Positions 25,719-34,862 of a DNA stretch of 64,000 nt are shown piece by piece; position 1 is the stretch's first letter; every line of letters starts with the position of its first letter. The notes under the pieces are model-generated. The model did not search any database. It was given only the letters and a program-made list of their open reading frames with translations, and was not told the DNA's origin. This stretch comes from Skermanella rosea (GTDB lineage Bacteria > Pseudomonadota > Alphaproteobacteria > Azospirillales > Azospirillaceae), in NCBI RefSeq assembly GCF_016806835.2, contig NZ_CP086114.1:62001-126000 (forward strand), read 5' to 3'. A program made the position numbers and the translations under genes.

Positions 25719-27137
25719 ATGAGCAGCACCACGGCAACGACTGAGACCTATCCGGTCGTCGACGACGATCCCTACCATCTCACGCCGGAAGGGATCATGG
25801 AGCCCCCGGTCGGGTGGGCGCACAGCCTCAAGCACCTCGGACCGGGACTGATCCTCAGCGCGTCCATCGTCGGCTCGGGCGAACTGATCGCCACCACCAC
25901 GCTCGGCGCCCAGGCGGGCTTCGCCCTGCTCTGGATGGTCATCTTCAGCACATTGGTGAAGGTGGCGGTCCAGGTCGAACTGGCGCGGTGGACCATCTCG
26001 ACGGGCCAGCCGGCCCTGACCGGCTACAACAAGGTGCCGCCCAAGATCGGCCGGGTCGGCTGGATCAATCTTCTCTGGGTGCTGATGGCGCTCTCGAAGA
26101 TCCTCCAGATCGGCGGCATCGTCGGCGGCACGGCCGCGGCCTTCAGCATCCTCATGCCGCTGGGCGGGGATCCGCTCGGCACCCTGTCGCTGACGATCTG
26201 GACGGCGATCGTCGCGGCGTCGGCCATAGCGTTCCTCTACTCCAACAAATACAGCCTGATCGAGCGGGGCGCCGTGCTGCTGGTCGTGGTGTTCAGCATC
26301 GCCACGGTCGTGATCGCGGTCGGCCTGCCCTTCACGCCCTACGGCTACAGCACCTCCGACATCCTGGGCGGGCTCGCCTTCGCGGTGCCGGCCGGCACCA
26401 TCGGCGCCGCCATCGCCATGTTCGGGATCACCGGCGTCGGCGCCGACGAGCTGACCTTCTACACCTACTGGTGCGTCGAGAAGGGCTATGCCCGCTATGT
26501 CGGCCCGGCCGACGGCAGCGAAGAGTGGGTCCGCCGGGCCAACGGCTGGATCAGCGTGATGTACAAGGACGCCTTCGTGTCCTGGCTGATCTACACCTTC
26601 GGCACGCTGGCCTTCTTCATCATGGGCGCTTCGGTGCTGAAGCCCCAGGGCCTCGTGCCCCAGGGCAACGAGATGATCGTCACCCTGTCGCGCATGTACA
26701 CCGACACGCTGGGCGAAGGTGTCGCGATCCTGTTCCTGGTCGGGGCCATCGCCGTGCTGGGCTCGACCCTGTGGGCGGCGGTGCCGAGCTGGTCGCGCAT
26801 GTATGTCAACTTCCTCTCGGTCATCGGGTTGGTCGACTGGCAGAACACGCAGTCCCGGATCAAGTGGATCCGCGTCTTCACCGTCATCCTGCCGATCCTG
26901 TGGGGTGCCGCCTACCTGTTCATCCGCTCGCCGGTGCTGATGGTCCAGATCGGCGGCGTCATGACCGGCGTCTTCCTGCTGGGCGCCGTGGTGGCGGTCT
27001 GGTACCTGCGCCGGACGGAGACCGACCCGCGGATCTACGGCGGCGGGCTGTTCAACATCGTCCTGATGATCAGCAGCGCCGCCATCGTGCTCCTCGGGGT
27101 CTACACCGCCCTGAGCGTCTTCGGCTTCTTCAAGTGA
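25719..27137 (+). CDS. Nramp-superfamily membrane transporter, divergent
   Basis: 472 residues with about eleven membrane helices. The family resemblance is GPGLILSASIVGSGELIATT in helix 1 (41-60) and the general LeuT-like helix layout. In true Nramp metal transporters helix 1 carries DPGN and helix 6 carries MPHN; here these positions read VGSGE (51-55) and GITGVGADEL (236-245). The metal ligands are therefore absent and the substrate should differ from Mn2+/Fe2+. The ATG at 25719 follows GGGAGGG; the frame is open further upstream but with no homology. It is followed 90 bp later by an SLC13-like transporter. Confidence 0.85.
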   Translation: MSSTTATTETYPVVDDDPYHLTPEGIMEPPVGWAHSLKHLGPGLILSASIVGSGELIATTTLGAQAGFALLWMVIFSTLVKVAVQVELARWTISTGQPALTGYNKVPPKIGRVGWINLLWVLMALSKILQIGGIVGGTAAAFSILMPLGGDPLGTLSLTIWTAIVAASAIAFLYSNKYSLIERGAVLLVVVFSIATVVIAVGLPFTPYGYSTSDILGGLAFAVPAGTIGAAIAMFGITGVGADELTFYTYWCVEKGYARYVGPADGSEEWVRRANGWISVMYKDAFVSWLIYTFGTLAFFIMGASVLKPQGLVPQGNEMIVTLSRMYTDTLGEGVAILFLVGAIAVLGSTLWAAVPSWSRMYVNFLSVIGLVDWQNTQSRIKWIRVFTVILPILWGAAYLFIRSPVLMVQIGGVMTGVFLLGAVVAVWYLRRTETDPRIYGGGLFNIVLMISSAAIVLLGVYTALSVFGFFK

Positions 27138-27227
27138 GGTGAAAACCGGCGGGCCGGGACGAACGGGGGCCGGGGTTGTTTAGCCTTGGCTCATTCCGCC
27201 GTCCCGGCCCGATCCACTTGAGAGAAA

Positions 27228-29000
27228 ATGACGCTTCACCAGGGTTTCGCCTTCGCCATCGTCATCGCGATGATGGCGCTTTTCGTCTGGGGAAGGCTTC
27301 GCTACGACGTCGTCGCCATGCTGGCCCTGTTCGCTTCCGTCGCGGCCGGCATCGTCCCGGCGGAGGACGCCTTCTCCGGCTTCGGCGACGAGGTCGTGAT
27401 CATCGTCGCCGCGGCCCTGCTGGTCAGCGCCGCCGTCGCGAAGTCCGGCGTCACCGAGCGGCTGATGCAGCCCCTGGCCCCCTACCTGCGCACCACCCGG
27501 TCGCAGGTCTTCGTCCTGGTCCTGGCGGTGATCGTGCTGTCCACCTTCATCAAGAACGTGGGCGCGCTGGCGATCCTGATGCCGGTGGCGTTCCAGATCG
27601 CCAAGCGGACGGGGACGCCGCCCTCCCGGCTGCTGATGCCGCTGTCCTTCGGCTCGCTGATGGGCGGGCTGATCACCATGGTCGGCACCTCGCCCAACAT
27701 CATCGTCTCCCGCGTGCGGGAGGAGATCGTCGGCCAGCCCTTCCAGCTGTTCGACTATGCGCCGGTCGGGCTCGGCATCGCCGCGCTGGGGCTGGTCTGC
27801 ATCACCCTGACCTACCGGCTGCTGCCCGCCGACCGGCGGGGCGGCGCCTCCCTGGACGCCGCGATCAACATCGAGAACTACGTGGCCGAACTTCGGGTGC
27901 CCCCGGACTCGCCGCTGGTCGGCAGCGTCGCCCGCGACGTGACCGCCCTGGCGGAAGGCCCGGCGACGTTGACCACCGTGGTCCGCGAGCGGTTCCGGCG
28001 CTACAAGCCGACGCCGATGCTCCGCCTCCAGGCCGGCGACGTGCTCCTGCTGGAGGGGGAGCCCGAGGCCCTGGAGCGGGTGGTCGCCCGCGGCGGGCTG
28101 GAACTGGCCGGCCAGGACGCCGGGGCCGCGGCCGACGGCGACACCGTCGGGACGATCGAGGGGGTGGTGACCGCCGATTCCGCGCTGGTCGGGGAGACGC
28201 CGGCCCATATCGACCTGCGCGGCCGCTACCAGGTCACGCTGCTGGCGATCAGCCGGAGCGGCCAGCGCATCACCCAGCGGCTGCGGTCGGTCCGCTTCCA
28301 GGCCGGCGACGTGGTCGTCCTGCAGGGCCGCTTCGACGTGCTGCCCGACAGCCTGACGGCGCTCGGCATCCTGCCCCTGGCCGAGCGCGACCTGGCGCTG
28401 GGACGTGGACGCCGGCGCTGGCTGCCGATCCTCGTCCTGGCCCTGGCGATGGGGGCGGTCGCCGTCAAGCTGGCGCCGGTCGCCTTCGCCTTCTTCGGCG
28501 CGGCGCTCGCCCTGCTGCTGACCCGGACGCTGTCGCTGCGCGACGCCTACGAGTCGGTGGAATGGCCGATCCTGATCCTGCTGGGCGCGCTGATCCCGGT
28601 CAGCGAGGCGGTGCGCACCACCGGCGCCACCGACCTGATCGCCGGCTGGCTTTCGGTGGCCGCCGGCGCCCTGCCGCCGATGGGAGCGCTCTGCCTGATC
28701 CTGGTGGTGGCGATGGCGGTTACGCCGTTCCTCAACAACGCCGCCACCGTCCTGGTGATGGCGCCGGTCGCCGCCAGCTTGGCGGGGAAGCTGGGGCTCG
28801 CCCCCGACCCGTTCCTGATGGCGGTTGCCCTGGGGGCGGCCTGCGATTTCCTGACGCCGTTCGGCCACCAGTGCAACACGCTGGTCATGGGTCCCGGCGG
28901 CTACCGGTTCGGGGACTACTGCAAGCTGGGAATGCCGCTGTCGATCCTGGTGGTCGTCGCCGGCATCCCCCTCATCGCGCTGGTCTGGCCCCTGGGCTGA
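27228..29000 (+). CDS. SLC13/DASS-type permease with two RCK_C (TrkA-C) domains
   Basis: 590 residues. N-terminal membrane half (1-200) with TFIKNVGALAILMPVAFQIA and GGLITMVGTSPNIIVS, the duplicated SNxxP/T-type signature of the family. Two cytoplasmic RCK_C domains (about 210-295 and 305-385, each ending in LQAGDVLLLEG or FQAGDVVVLQG) follow. The C-terminal membrane half includes TPFLNNAATVLVMAPVA and TPFGHQCNTLVMGPGGY. Members move dicarboxylates, sulfate or citrate with Na+; the anion here is not determined. Confidence 0.88.
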   Translation: MTLHQGFAFAIVIAMMALFVWGRLRYDVVAMLALFASVAAGIVPAEDAFSGFGDEVVIIVAAALLVSAAVAKSGVTERLMQPLAPYLRTTRSQVFVLVLAVIVLSTFIKNVGALAILMPVAFQIAKRTGTPPSRLLMPLSFGSLMGGLITMVGTSPNIIVSRVREEIVGQPFQLFDYAPVGLGIAALGLVCITLTYRLLPADRRGGASLDAAINIENYVAELRVPPDSPLVGSVARDVTALAEGPATLTTVVRERFRRYKPTPMLRLQAGDVLLLEGEPEALERVVARGGLELAGQDAGAAADGDTVGTIEGVVTADSALVGETPAHIDLRGRYQVTLLAISRSGQRITQRLRSVRFQAGDVVVLQGRFDVLPDSLTALGILPLAERDLALGRGRRRWLPILVLALAMGAVAVKLAPVAFAFFGAALALLLTRTLSLRDAYESVEWPILILLGALIPVSEAVRTTGATDLIAGWLSVAAGALPPMGALCLILVVAMAVTPFLNNAATVLVMAPVAASLAGKLGLAPDPFLMAVALGAACDFLTPFGHQCNTLVMGPGGYRFGDYCKLGMPLSILVVVAGIPLIALVWPLG

Positions 29001-29032
29001 TGTCCGTGCACGGTAATTTCGATCGATCAGCG

Positions 29033-29128
29033 GTAGGTCGGCCTTCGCCCGCCAGGGCGAACGCCGACACCCCGCATCAACGATCCGGCCACGCTGTCGG
29101 CGTCGGCCTTCGGCCGAGGCCGACCTAC
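29033..29128. repeat. Intergenic inverted repeat
   Basis: GTAGGTCGGCCT (29033-29044) and its inverted copy AGGCCGACCTAC (29117-29128) enclose 72 nt that contain a smaller GGCC-TTC-GGCC hairpin (29104-29115). It lies between the SLC13-type permease and the CBS protein. It looks like an interspersed palindromic element and could also end transcription of the upstream gene. Confidence 0.6.
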
Positions 29129-29181
29129 GGCACCCCGCTTCGCCCATGGGACAGGGGCCCGCAAGACACAGGAAGGAAACC

Positions 29182-29622
29182 ATGAAGGTCGCCGACTTCA
29201 TGACCCGCCACGTGGAATTCGTCGAGCCCGACGCCACGATCCAGGAAACCGTGATCCTGATGGGGGAGCTGGACGTCAGCGCGCTGCCCCTGGGCGACCC
29301 GGCGGATCTCAAGGGGATCATCACCGACCGCGACATCCTCTACCGGGTGGTGGCCGAGGGGAAGGACCCAAGGCGGACACGGGTGGCGGAGGTCGCGACC
29401 CGGCTGGTCTTCACCTGCCGTCCCGACGACCCGCTGATCACCGCCATGGACCTGATGGCGTCCCACAATATCCGCCGCCTGCCGGTCGCGGAGGAAGGCG
29501 CCGGCGTCGTCGGCTGGCTGACCCTGTCCGACGTCTCCCGCCGGCTCCTGGTCGAAAGCGAGGTGGTCCAGAACGGGCTGCGCGACCTCACCGACCGGCT
29601 GGGCGGAAACGAGCCGGCCTGA
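29182..29622 (+). CDS. Two-CBS-domain protein
   Basis: 146 residues made of a CBS pair: KVADFMTRHVEFVEPDATIQ ... LKGIITDRDILYRVV and VAEVATRLVFTCRPDDPLITAM ... VVGWLTLSDVSRRLL. The ATG at 29182 has GGAAGG 6 nt upstream. Such stand-alone CBS pairs sense adenine nucleotides and regulate partner proteins; the partner is unknown. It ends 3 bp from the converging DUF533 gene. Confidence 0.88.
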   Translation: MKVADFMTRHVEFVEPDATIQETVILMGELDVSALPLGDPADLKGIITDRDILYRVVAEGKDPRRTRVAEVATRLVFTCRPDDPLITAMDLMASHNIRRLPVAEEGAGVVGWLTLSDVSRRLLVESEVVQNGLRDLTDRLGGNEPA

Positions 29623-29625
29623 CGG

Positions 29626-30240
29626 TCAGGCGGAGGGGCGGAACCGCTGCTCCAGGCTCGTCACCAACTCGTCGGAGAGCTGGAGGCGGGCCGCCAGGTA
29701 GCGCAAGTAATGGTGGTTGACGGGATTGCGCCGGTCGACCGCCATCAGCGACGCGGCATAGAACAAGGCCGCCGTCTGCACGTCCCGCACCTCGCGCAGC
29801 ACCTCGTTCAGCGGTCTCTGCCCCTCGAGCGCCGCGTCCAGCACGCCTCGGTCCGCCGCGTCGGGGTTCACCAGGGACAGCATCCCCTCGATGCGCTCCC
29901 GCTCCCGCCCGTCGAAACCGCCGTCCGCCTGGGCCGCCGCGACCATCGCCCGGATGAACAGGTCGACCTGCGCCCGGTCCAGCCGGCGCAGGTCCAGGAC
30001 GAAGGGGAACAGCAGCTGGTACCGGTTCCTCAGCCAGGCCAGCAGGACCTTCTCCGACAGGATGCAGACCAACCCCGGATCGGGGCCGGCGGACCCATCC
30101 GTTTCCGCGGTCCCCACTTCCGACGCCGCCGGAGCCGCCTCCGGGGCCGGGATCGGGGCCGGAGACGGCTCCTCCTCCCGGCCGCCACGCCCCAGGGCGG
30201 AGCGGACCAGCGTGCTCAGGAACTCCGTGGCCGCGGTCAT
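29626..30240 (-). CDS. DUF533/TerB-like protein
   Basis: 204 residues. The first third is low complexity with many Pro, Ala and Glu. From about residue 90 it matches the DUF533 (YebE, TerB-like) helical domain: VDLFIRAMVAAAQADGGFDG, RERERIEGML and, near the end, AALFYAASLMAVDRR and YLRYLAARLQL. Its ATG overlaps the response regulator stop by 4 bp, so it belongs to the signalling operon. Function of the family is unknown; it is usually membrane-associated, though no clear helix is seen here. Confidence 0.82.
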   Translation of the reverse strand: MTAATEFLSTLVRSALGRGGREEEPSPAPIPAPEAAPAASEVGTAETDGSAGPDPGLVCILSEKVLLAWLRNRYQLLFPFVLDLRRLDRAQVDLFIRAMVAAAQADGGFDGRERERIEGMLSLVNPDAADRGVLDAALEGQRPLNEVLREVRDVQTAALFYAASLMAVDRRNPVNHHYLRYLAARLQLSDELVTSLEQRFRPSA

Positions 30241-30608
30241 GACGCCGAGGCCAGCGCCGCGTCGATCTGCGACAGCAGGCGGGAGAAGTCTATCGGCTTC
30301 GGGTGATAGTCGTCGCATCCGGCCTCCAGCGCCTTGTCGCGGTCACCCGACATGGCGTGGGCGGTCAGCGCGATCAGCGGCACTCCCGCGGTTTCCGGAT
30401 CGGCCTTCAGGGTGCGGGCGGCGGTCCAGCCGTCCATCACCGGCAGGTTCATGTCCAGCAGGACGACCTCGGGCCGCTCCCGGCGGGTCTTGTCCACGCC
30501 TTCCCGGCCGTCATGGGCCAGGATCACGTCATGGCCCCGCCGCTTCAGGCGGCGCGACAGGAAGTCCCAGATCTCTTCGTGGTCTTCGACCAGCAATATC
30601 CTAGTCAT
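30237..30608 (-). CDS. Single-domain response regulator
   Basis: 123 residues, a bare receiver domain. The acidic pair is at VEDHEE (8-12), the phosphoacceptor is Asp52 in VVLLDMNLPVMDG, the switch Thr/Ser is in ALTAHA and Lys104 in HPKPID. It has no output domain. It overlaps the end of the large hybrid kinase by 8 bp, so it is probably phosphorylated by that kinase and relays to a downstream partner. Confidence 0.93.
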   Translation of the reverse strand: MTRILLVEDHEEIWDFLSRRLKRRGHDVILAHDGREGVDKTRRERPEVVLLDMNLPVMDGWTAARTLKADPETAGVPLIALTAHAMSGDRDKALEAGCDDYHPKPIDFSRLLSQIDAALASAS

Positions 30609-33600
30609 CGGTTCCCTTGGGCTGCGGCACGATCGGTTCCGGACGGCCGGCCCGCCCGGACGCGATCATGCGAAGTTCAGCGAGCAGTTCCTCCTCGGAA
30701 CCCGCCTCGTCGGTATGGATGATGTCGCGCACTTTCCCCTGCAACCGCTCGCGTTCGGTTTCCGTCACGCCGCCCTCGGTCAGGGCTATGATCGGGATCG
30801 ACCGGCCCTCCGGACGCCTGCGCAGTTCCTGGATCAGGCCGGTCGCATCGCCCGGCGCCTCCAGGTCGACCAGGATCAGGTCGGGACGGGCCTCGCCGGC
30901 CCGCTCGAGGGCGGAGGCGCGGTCCTCCGCGTCGATCACGGACCAGCCCTCCTTCTCCAGGAGCTGCCGAAGCTCGCCGCGCGACACCGGGTCGTGCTGG
31001 ACCAGCAGCGCCCGGCCGGCGATCGCGCGCCCGCGGTAGCGGTCCAGCACGTTCTTCAGGCGGGTCCACTGGACCGGCTTGGTCAGGTAGTCCGCCGCCC
31101 CCAGCGAGAAGCCCAGCCGCTTCTCCTGGACCATCGTGACCATGATAACGGGTATGTCGGCCAGTTCCGGGTCGGCCTTCAGCAGCGACAGCACCGCCCA
31201 CCCGTCCGTCCTAGGCATCATCACGTCCAGCAGGATCGCGCAGGGCTTCAGTGCCTTGGCCAGCCGCAGCCCCTCCTGGCCGTCATGGGCGGCCTGGACG
31301 CCGAAGCCCTCGCGCGTCAGGAACCGGGAGACGAGGTCCCGCGCATGGGGATCGTCGTCGATCACCAGGACCAGGTTCCGCTTGCCCTCCGACGCCGGCG
31401 CCCCGGCGGTATCGGCGCCGTCCGCGGCCTCGGTCCGGGAGGCCGGCTGGACGTGGGACCGCATGTCCGCCGGCAGCCGGACCGTGAAGACGGTACCCTC
31501 GCCGGGCTCGCTGTCCACCTCGATGTCGCCGCCCAGCATGATGCAGAACGCCTTGGTGATCGCCAGGCCGAGCCCGGTGCCGCCGAAGCGCCGCGTGGTC
31601 GAGGCGTCCGCCTGGCTGAACCGGCGGAACAGCTTGGCCAGCGCCTCGGGCGTCATGCCGATGCCGGTGTCGGCCACCCGGAACTCCAGCCAGTCCTCCT
31701 CCTCGACGCGGACGCGGTCCACCGACAGCGCGATCCGGCCGCGCTCGGTGAACTTCGCGGCGTTGCTCAGCAGGTTGAACAGGCACTGGCGGATCTTCAC
31801 CGGGTCCGAACAGGCCTGCCCCAGGTCGGTGCCGCACCGGACCTCCAGCGCGTTGGACTTCTTCTCCATCAGGGCATGGACCGTGTCGGCGACCTCCGTC
31901 ACCAGGGGCGCCACCTCGAACGCCTCCGGGTAGACCTCCATCCGGCCGGCCTCGATCTTGGAGATGTCGAGGACGTCGTTGATCAGCGACAAAAGGTGGC
32001 GGGCGTTGCCGTTGATCTTTCGCAGGTCTTCGAGCATGCTCTCCACGCCAAGGTCCTCGGCCTCCTCCTCCAGCATCTCGCAATAGCCGATCACGGCGCT
32101 CAGCGGGGTGCGCAGCTCGTGGCTCATGTTGGCGATGAACTGGCTCTTGGCGAGGTTGGCTTCCTCCGCCGCGTCTCGGGCGGCGGCCAGGTCGGCTTCG
32201 GCCCGCTTCCGGTCGGTGGTGTCCCAGGTCACGCCGATCAGGGTCAGTGTCCGTTCTATGGCGTTGGCCGTCACCACGCCGCGCGCCACGGCCCAGCGGA
32301 CCTCGCCCGACGGCAGCAGGAGCCTGAACTCGACGTCGTATTCGCCGTGCTCGCGCCGCGCGGTCGCGATGATCCCCTCGATGCCGGGCCGGTCCTCGGG
32401 GTGGACCCGGTCGAGGACCTGAAGGCCCAGGATCGTCTCGTCCGGGCCGAAGCCGAAGATCTCGCGGAGCCGCGCGTCGGCGTCGATCCGGTCGTCGTGC
32501 AGGTTCCACGACCAGGTGCCGATCCGGGCGCTGCGCAGGGCCAGTTGCAGGCGGCGCTCCGCCTCGACCATGCGGGCCTCGGCCTCGCGCTGCTCGGTCA
32601 CGTCGGTGTTGGTTCCGAGCCAGCGCACGACCCGCCCGCGCCGGTCGCGCATGGGCAGCGCCCGCGACAGGAACCAGCGGTACCGGCCGTCGCGGCCGCG
32701 CAGGGGGAAGGTGTCCTCCCAGGGCTCGCCCGCCTCGATGCACCGGCGGAAATGCTCGGCGACGCGGTCGACATGGTCCGGGTGGTGGACGGACCGCCAG
32801 TTCCACCCCTCGGTCTCGCCCGGCTGGACGCCGGTGAACTGGAACCAGCGCTGATTGTACCAGTAGATGGCCCCGTCCACGTCGGCCATCCAGGCGAGCT
32901 GCGGGATCGAGTCCGCCAGGATGCGGAACTGGGCCTCGCTTTCGCGGAGAGCCTCCTCGGCGCGGCGGCGCTCGGTCGCGTCGTGGGCGACCTTCAGGAA
33001 TCCGCGCAACGCGCCCCGGGCATCGTGGAGCGGCCGGACGGAGCCTTCGGCGAAGAAGAGCGTGCCGTCCTTGCGGACGTGCCACCGCTCGTCGGCCGAG
33101 AAGCCGTTGTCGCGGGCCCCCTGCAGTTCCGTCCTGTGGGCGCCCTTTTCCCGGTCCTCGGGCGTGAACAGGACGGAGGTGTCCTGCCCCAGGATCTCCT
33201 CCGGCGCCCACTGGAAGATCGACCGCGCGCCCATCGGCCAGGAGGTGATGCGGCCCTGCGTGTCGGTCATGAAGATGGCGTGGTCGCGGATGCCCTCCAG
33301 CATCAGGTTCTGCTGCTCGTTCCGCTCGTGGTAGGCCGCCTCGACCCGCGCCCGGTCGATGGCGCCGCCGAGCAGGTTCGCGAAGCCCTGGAGGAAGGCG
33401 GCGTCCGCCGTGTCGAACTTGCCCTCCTCCCGGCTGTCGGCCTCCAGCACGCCGAACGGCTCGGTCTCGCCCCGGATGATGACGTTGATCGCCCGGCGGA
33501 CGCCGTGCTCGATCAGGAGCTTCGGCGTCCGGAAGCGCGCCTCCCCGCTGAGATGGTTGGAGATGACGGGCTCCCCGGTCTTCAGGGCGTAGCCCGCCGG

Positions 33601-33900
33601 GGAAGCGAGGTCGGCGCCGACCAGGGCCTGCCCCACCACGCCCGGCGCCCAGCCGACGCCGGCCCGGACGATCAGCGTGTCCTCCCCGTCCTTCCCCGGC
33701 ACCCGCTCCAGCGCCTTGCACAGGTCGGTGCGCAGCCCTTCCGCGCAGAGGCTGGTCGCCTCCTGCAGAAGGGCGCCCACGTCGGTGGTCCTCAGCGCCG
33801 TCATGCCGAAACGGGCCAGCAGCTCGTGCTGGCGCTCCCGGTAACTCAGCTCCGCGGCGAGTCGGCTGTCCGGGTTGGCGGAGAGGGGCATGGACGACAT
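30601..33900 (-). CDS. GAF-PAS hybrid histidine kinase with two receiver domains
   Basis: 1099 residues from the ATG at 33900; a TTG at 33942 would add 14. Order: GAF (about 30-190), three PAS domains (about 200-320, 325-450, 455-590, with PAC-like tails such as FLKVAHDATERRRAEEAL), HisKA with FIANMSHELRTPLSAVIGY, HATPase with NLLSNAAKF and DTGIGM/GGTGLGLAI boxes, then REC1 with ILLDVMMPRTDGW and REC2 with LILVDLEAPGDA. REC2 has lost part of the canonical acidic pocket (VQHDP). No membrane helix, so it senses cytoplasmic cues. It is in one operon with the PfpI-like gene upstream and the response regulator and DUF533 genes downstream. Confidence 0.92.
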   Translation of the reverse strand: MSSMPLSANPDSRLAAELSYRERQHELLARFGMTALRTTDVGALLQEATSLCAEGLRTDLCKALERVPGKDGEDTLIVRAGVGWAPGVVGQALVGADLASPAGYALKTGEPVISNHLSGEARFRTPKLLIEHGVRRAINVIIRGETEPFGVLEADSREEGKFDTADAAFLQGFANLLGGAIDRARVEAAYHERNEQQNLMLEGIRDHAIFMTDTQGRITSWPMGARSIFQWAPEEILGQDTSVLFTPEDREKGAHRTELQGARDNGFSADERWHVRKDGTLFFAEGSVRPLHDARGALRGFLKVAHDATERRRAEEALRESEAQFRILADSIPQLAWMADVDGAIYWYNQRWFQFTGVQPGETEGWNWRSVHHPDHVDRVAEHFRRCIEAGEPWEDTFPLRGRDGRYRWFLSRALPMRDRRGRVVRWLGTNTDVTEQREAEARMVEAERRLQLALRSARIGTWSWNLHDDRIDADARLREIFGFGPDETILGLQVLDRVHPEDRPGIEGIIATARREHGEYDVEFRLLLPSGEVRWAVARGVVTANAIERTLTLIGVTWDTTDRKRAEADLAAARDAAEEANLAKSQFIANMSHELRTPLSAVIGYCEMLEEEAEDLGVESMLEDLRKINGNARHLLSLINDVLDISKIEAGRMEVYPEAFEVAPLVTEVADTVHALMEKKSNALEVRCGTDLGQACSDPVKIRQCLFNLLSNAAKFTERGRIALSVDRVRVEEEDWLEFRVADTGIGMTPEALAKLFRRFSQADASTTRRFGGTGLGLAITKAFCIMLGGDIEVDSEPGEGTVFTVRLPADMRSHVQPASRTEAADGADTAGAPASEGKRNLVLVIDDDPHARDLVSRFLTREGFGVQAAHDGQEGLRLAKALKPCAILLDVMMPRTDGWAVLSLLKADPELADIPVIMVTMVQEKRLGFSLGAADYLTKPVQWTRLKNVLDRYRGRAIAGRALLVQHDPVSRGELRQLLEKEGWSVIDAEDRASALERAGEARPDLILVDLEAPGDATGLIQELRRRPEGRSIPIIALTEGGVTETERERLQGKVRDIIHTDEAGSEEELLAELRMIASGRAGRPEPIVPQPKGTDD

Positions 33901-33948
33901 TCCGGGATAGCTCGCTTCGATAGTGTCAGGTACCTGCTTCAACAGCCT

Positions 33949-34689
33949 TCAGGCGTCTTCATCCTCCTTCAGCAACCCGATGACGTGCTTTGCCACCAGT
34001 TCGGAGGACTGCGGGTTCTGGCCGGTCACCAGCCTGCCGTCCACGACGGCGAAGGGCTGCCAGTCCGGCCCCCGGTCAAATTGGGCGCCCAGGTCCTTCA
34101 GCCGGTTCTCCAACAGGAACGGAACCGTCTTCGCCAGGCCGACCGCCTCCTCCTCGGTGTTGGTGAACCCGGTGACCCGGCGTCCCTGGACGAAGGGACG
34201 GCCGTTCAGCATGGTGACGCCGGTCAGGCAGGCCGGGCCGTGGCAGACCGAGGCGACGACCTTGCCCTGCTCGGCGGCGGCGACGATCATCTCCGCCAGC
34301 TTCGCGTTGCCCGGATAGTCCCACATGGTCCCGTGGCCGCCCGGCATGAACAGGGCCGCGTAGTCCTCTCCGGCCAGCTCGTCGACCGCGGACGACGTCC
34401 GGGCGAGCCGCATGGCGTCCTCGTCCGCCAGGAAGCGGCGGACGGATTCCGGGACCTCCTGCTGTTCCGCCGGCTCCTCCCCGGTCGAGCTTCCCGCCTC
34501 GGCCGGGATGCTGGCCGGGTCGAACGGGATCTCGCCACCCCGGATGGAGGCGAGCATCACGCCCAGGCCGGCATCCTTGAGCGCGTAATAGGGCGTCGAC
34601 AGCTCCTCGAGCCACAGTCCGGTCTTCTTGCCGGTATCGCCCATCTGCGAATGGGACGTGGTGATGATCAGGACCCTCTTGGACGGCAT
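33949..34689 (-). CDS. DJ-1/PfpI superfamily protein (Hsp31/HchA-like)
   Basis: 246 residues. The expected nucleophile is Cys149 in VASVCHGPACL, with AALFMPGGHGTMWDYPGN upstream, typical of the class I glutamine amidotransferase-like fold of DJ-1/PfpI proteins. Family members are glyoxalase III/deglycase-like stress proteins or chaperones. The ATG at 34689 has a GGGAGAG site; the longer frame upstream shows no similarity. It begins the operon that continues into the hybrid kinase. Confidence 0.9.
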   Translation of the reverse strand: MPSKRVLIITTSHSQMGDTGKKTGLWLEELSTPYYALKDAGLGVMLASIRGGEIPFDPASIPAEAGSSTGEEPAEQQEVPESVRRFLADEDAMRLARTSSAVDELAGEDYAALFMPGGHGTMWDYPGNAKLAEMIVAAAEQGKVVASVCHGPACLTGVTMLNGRPFVQGRRVTGFTNTEEEAVGLAKTVPFLLENRLKDLGAQFDRGPDWQPFAVVDGRLVTGQNPQSSELVAKHVIGLLKEDEDA

Positions 34690-34862
34690 GGAGGCTCTCC
34701 CAGGTTGGACGGTGAAGACATAACGGAACAATTCCGCGCGGGTTTGGGCCGGGCCGCCGGGAAATTTTTGTGAACGGGGAAAACGTGACGGTTCGGCCAC
34801 GGGCATGTTGAAGAGGCCCCTTGAATTCTCACTCCGATTCACACGTGAGGAGCCCAGACATC

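Noticed and set aside
30334-34773. A 1479-codon open frame on the plus strand
   Set aside because: It is antisense to the hybrid kinase and PfpI-like genes; high third-position GC keeps the opposite frame free of stops. Its translation shows no domain and is full of Arg/Pro/Gly.
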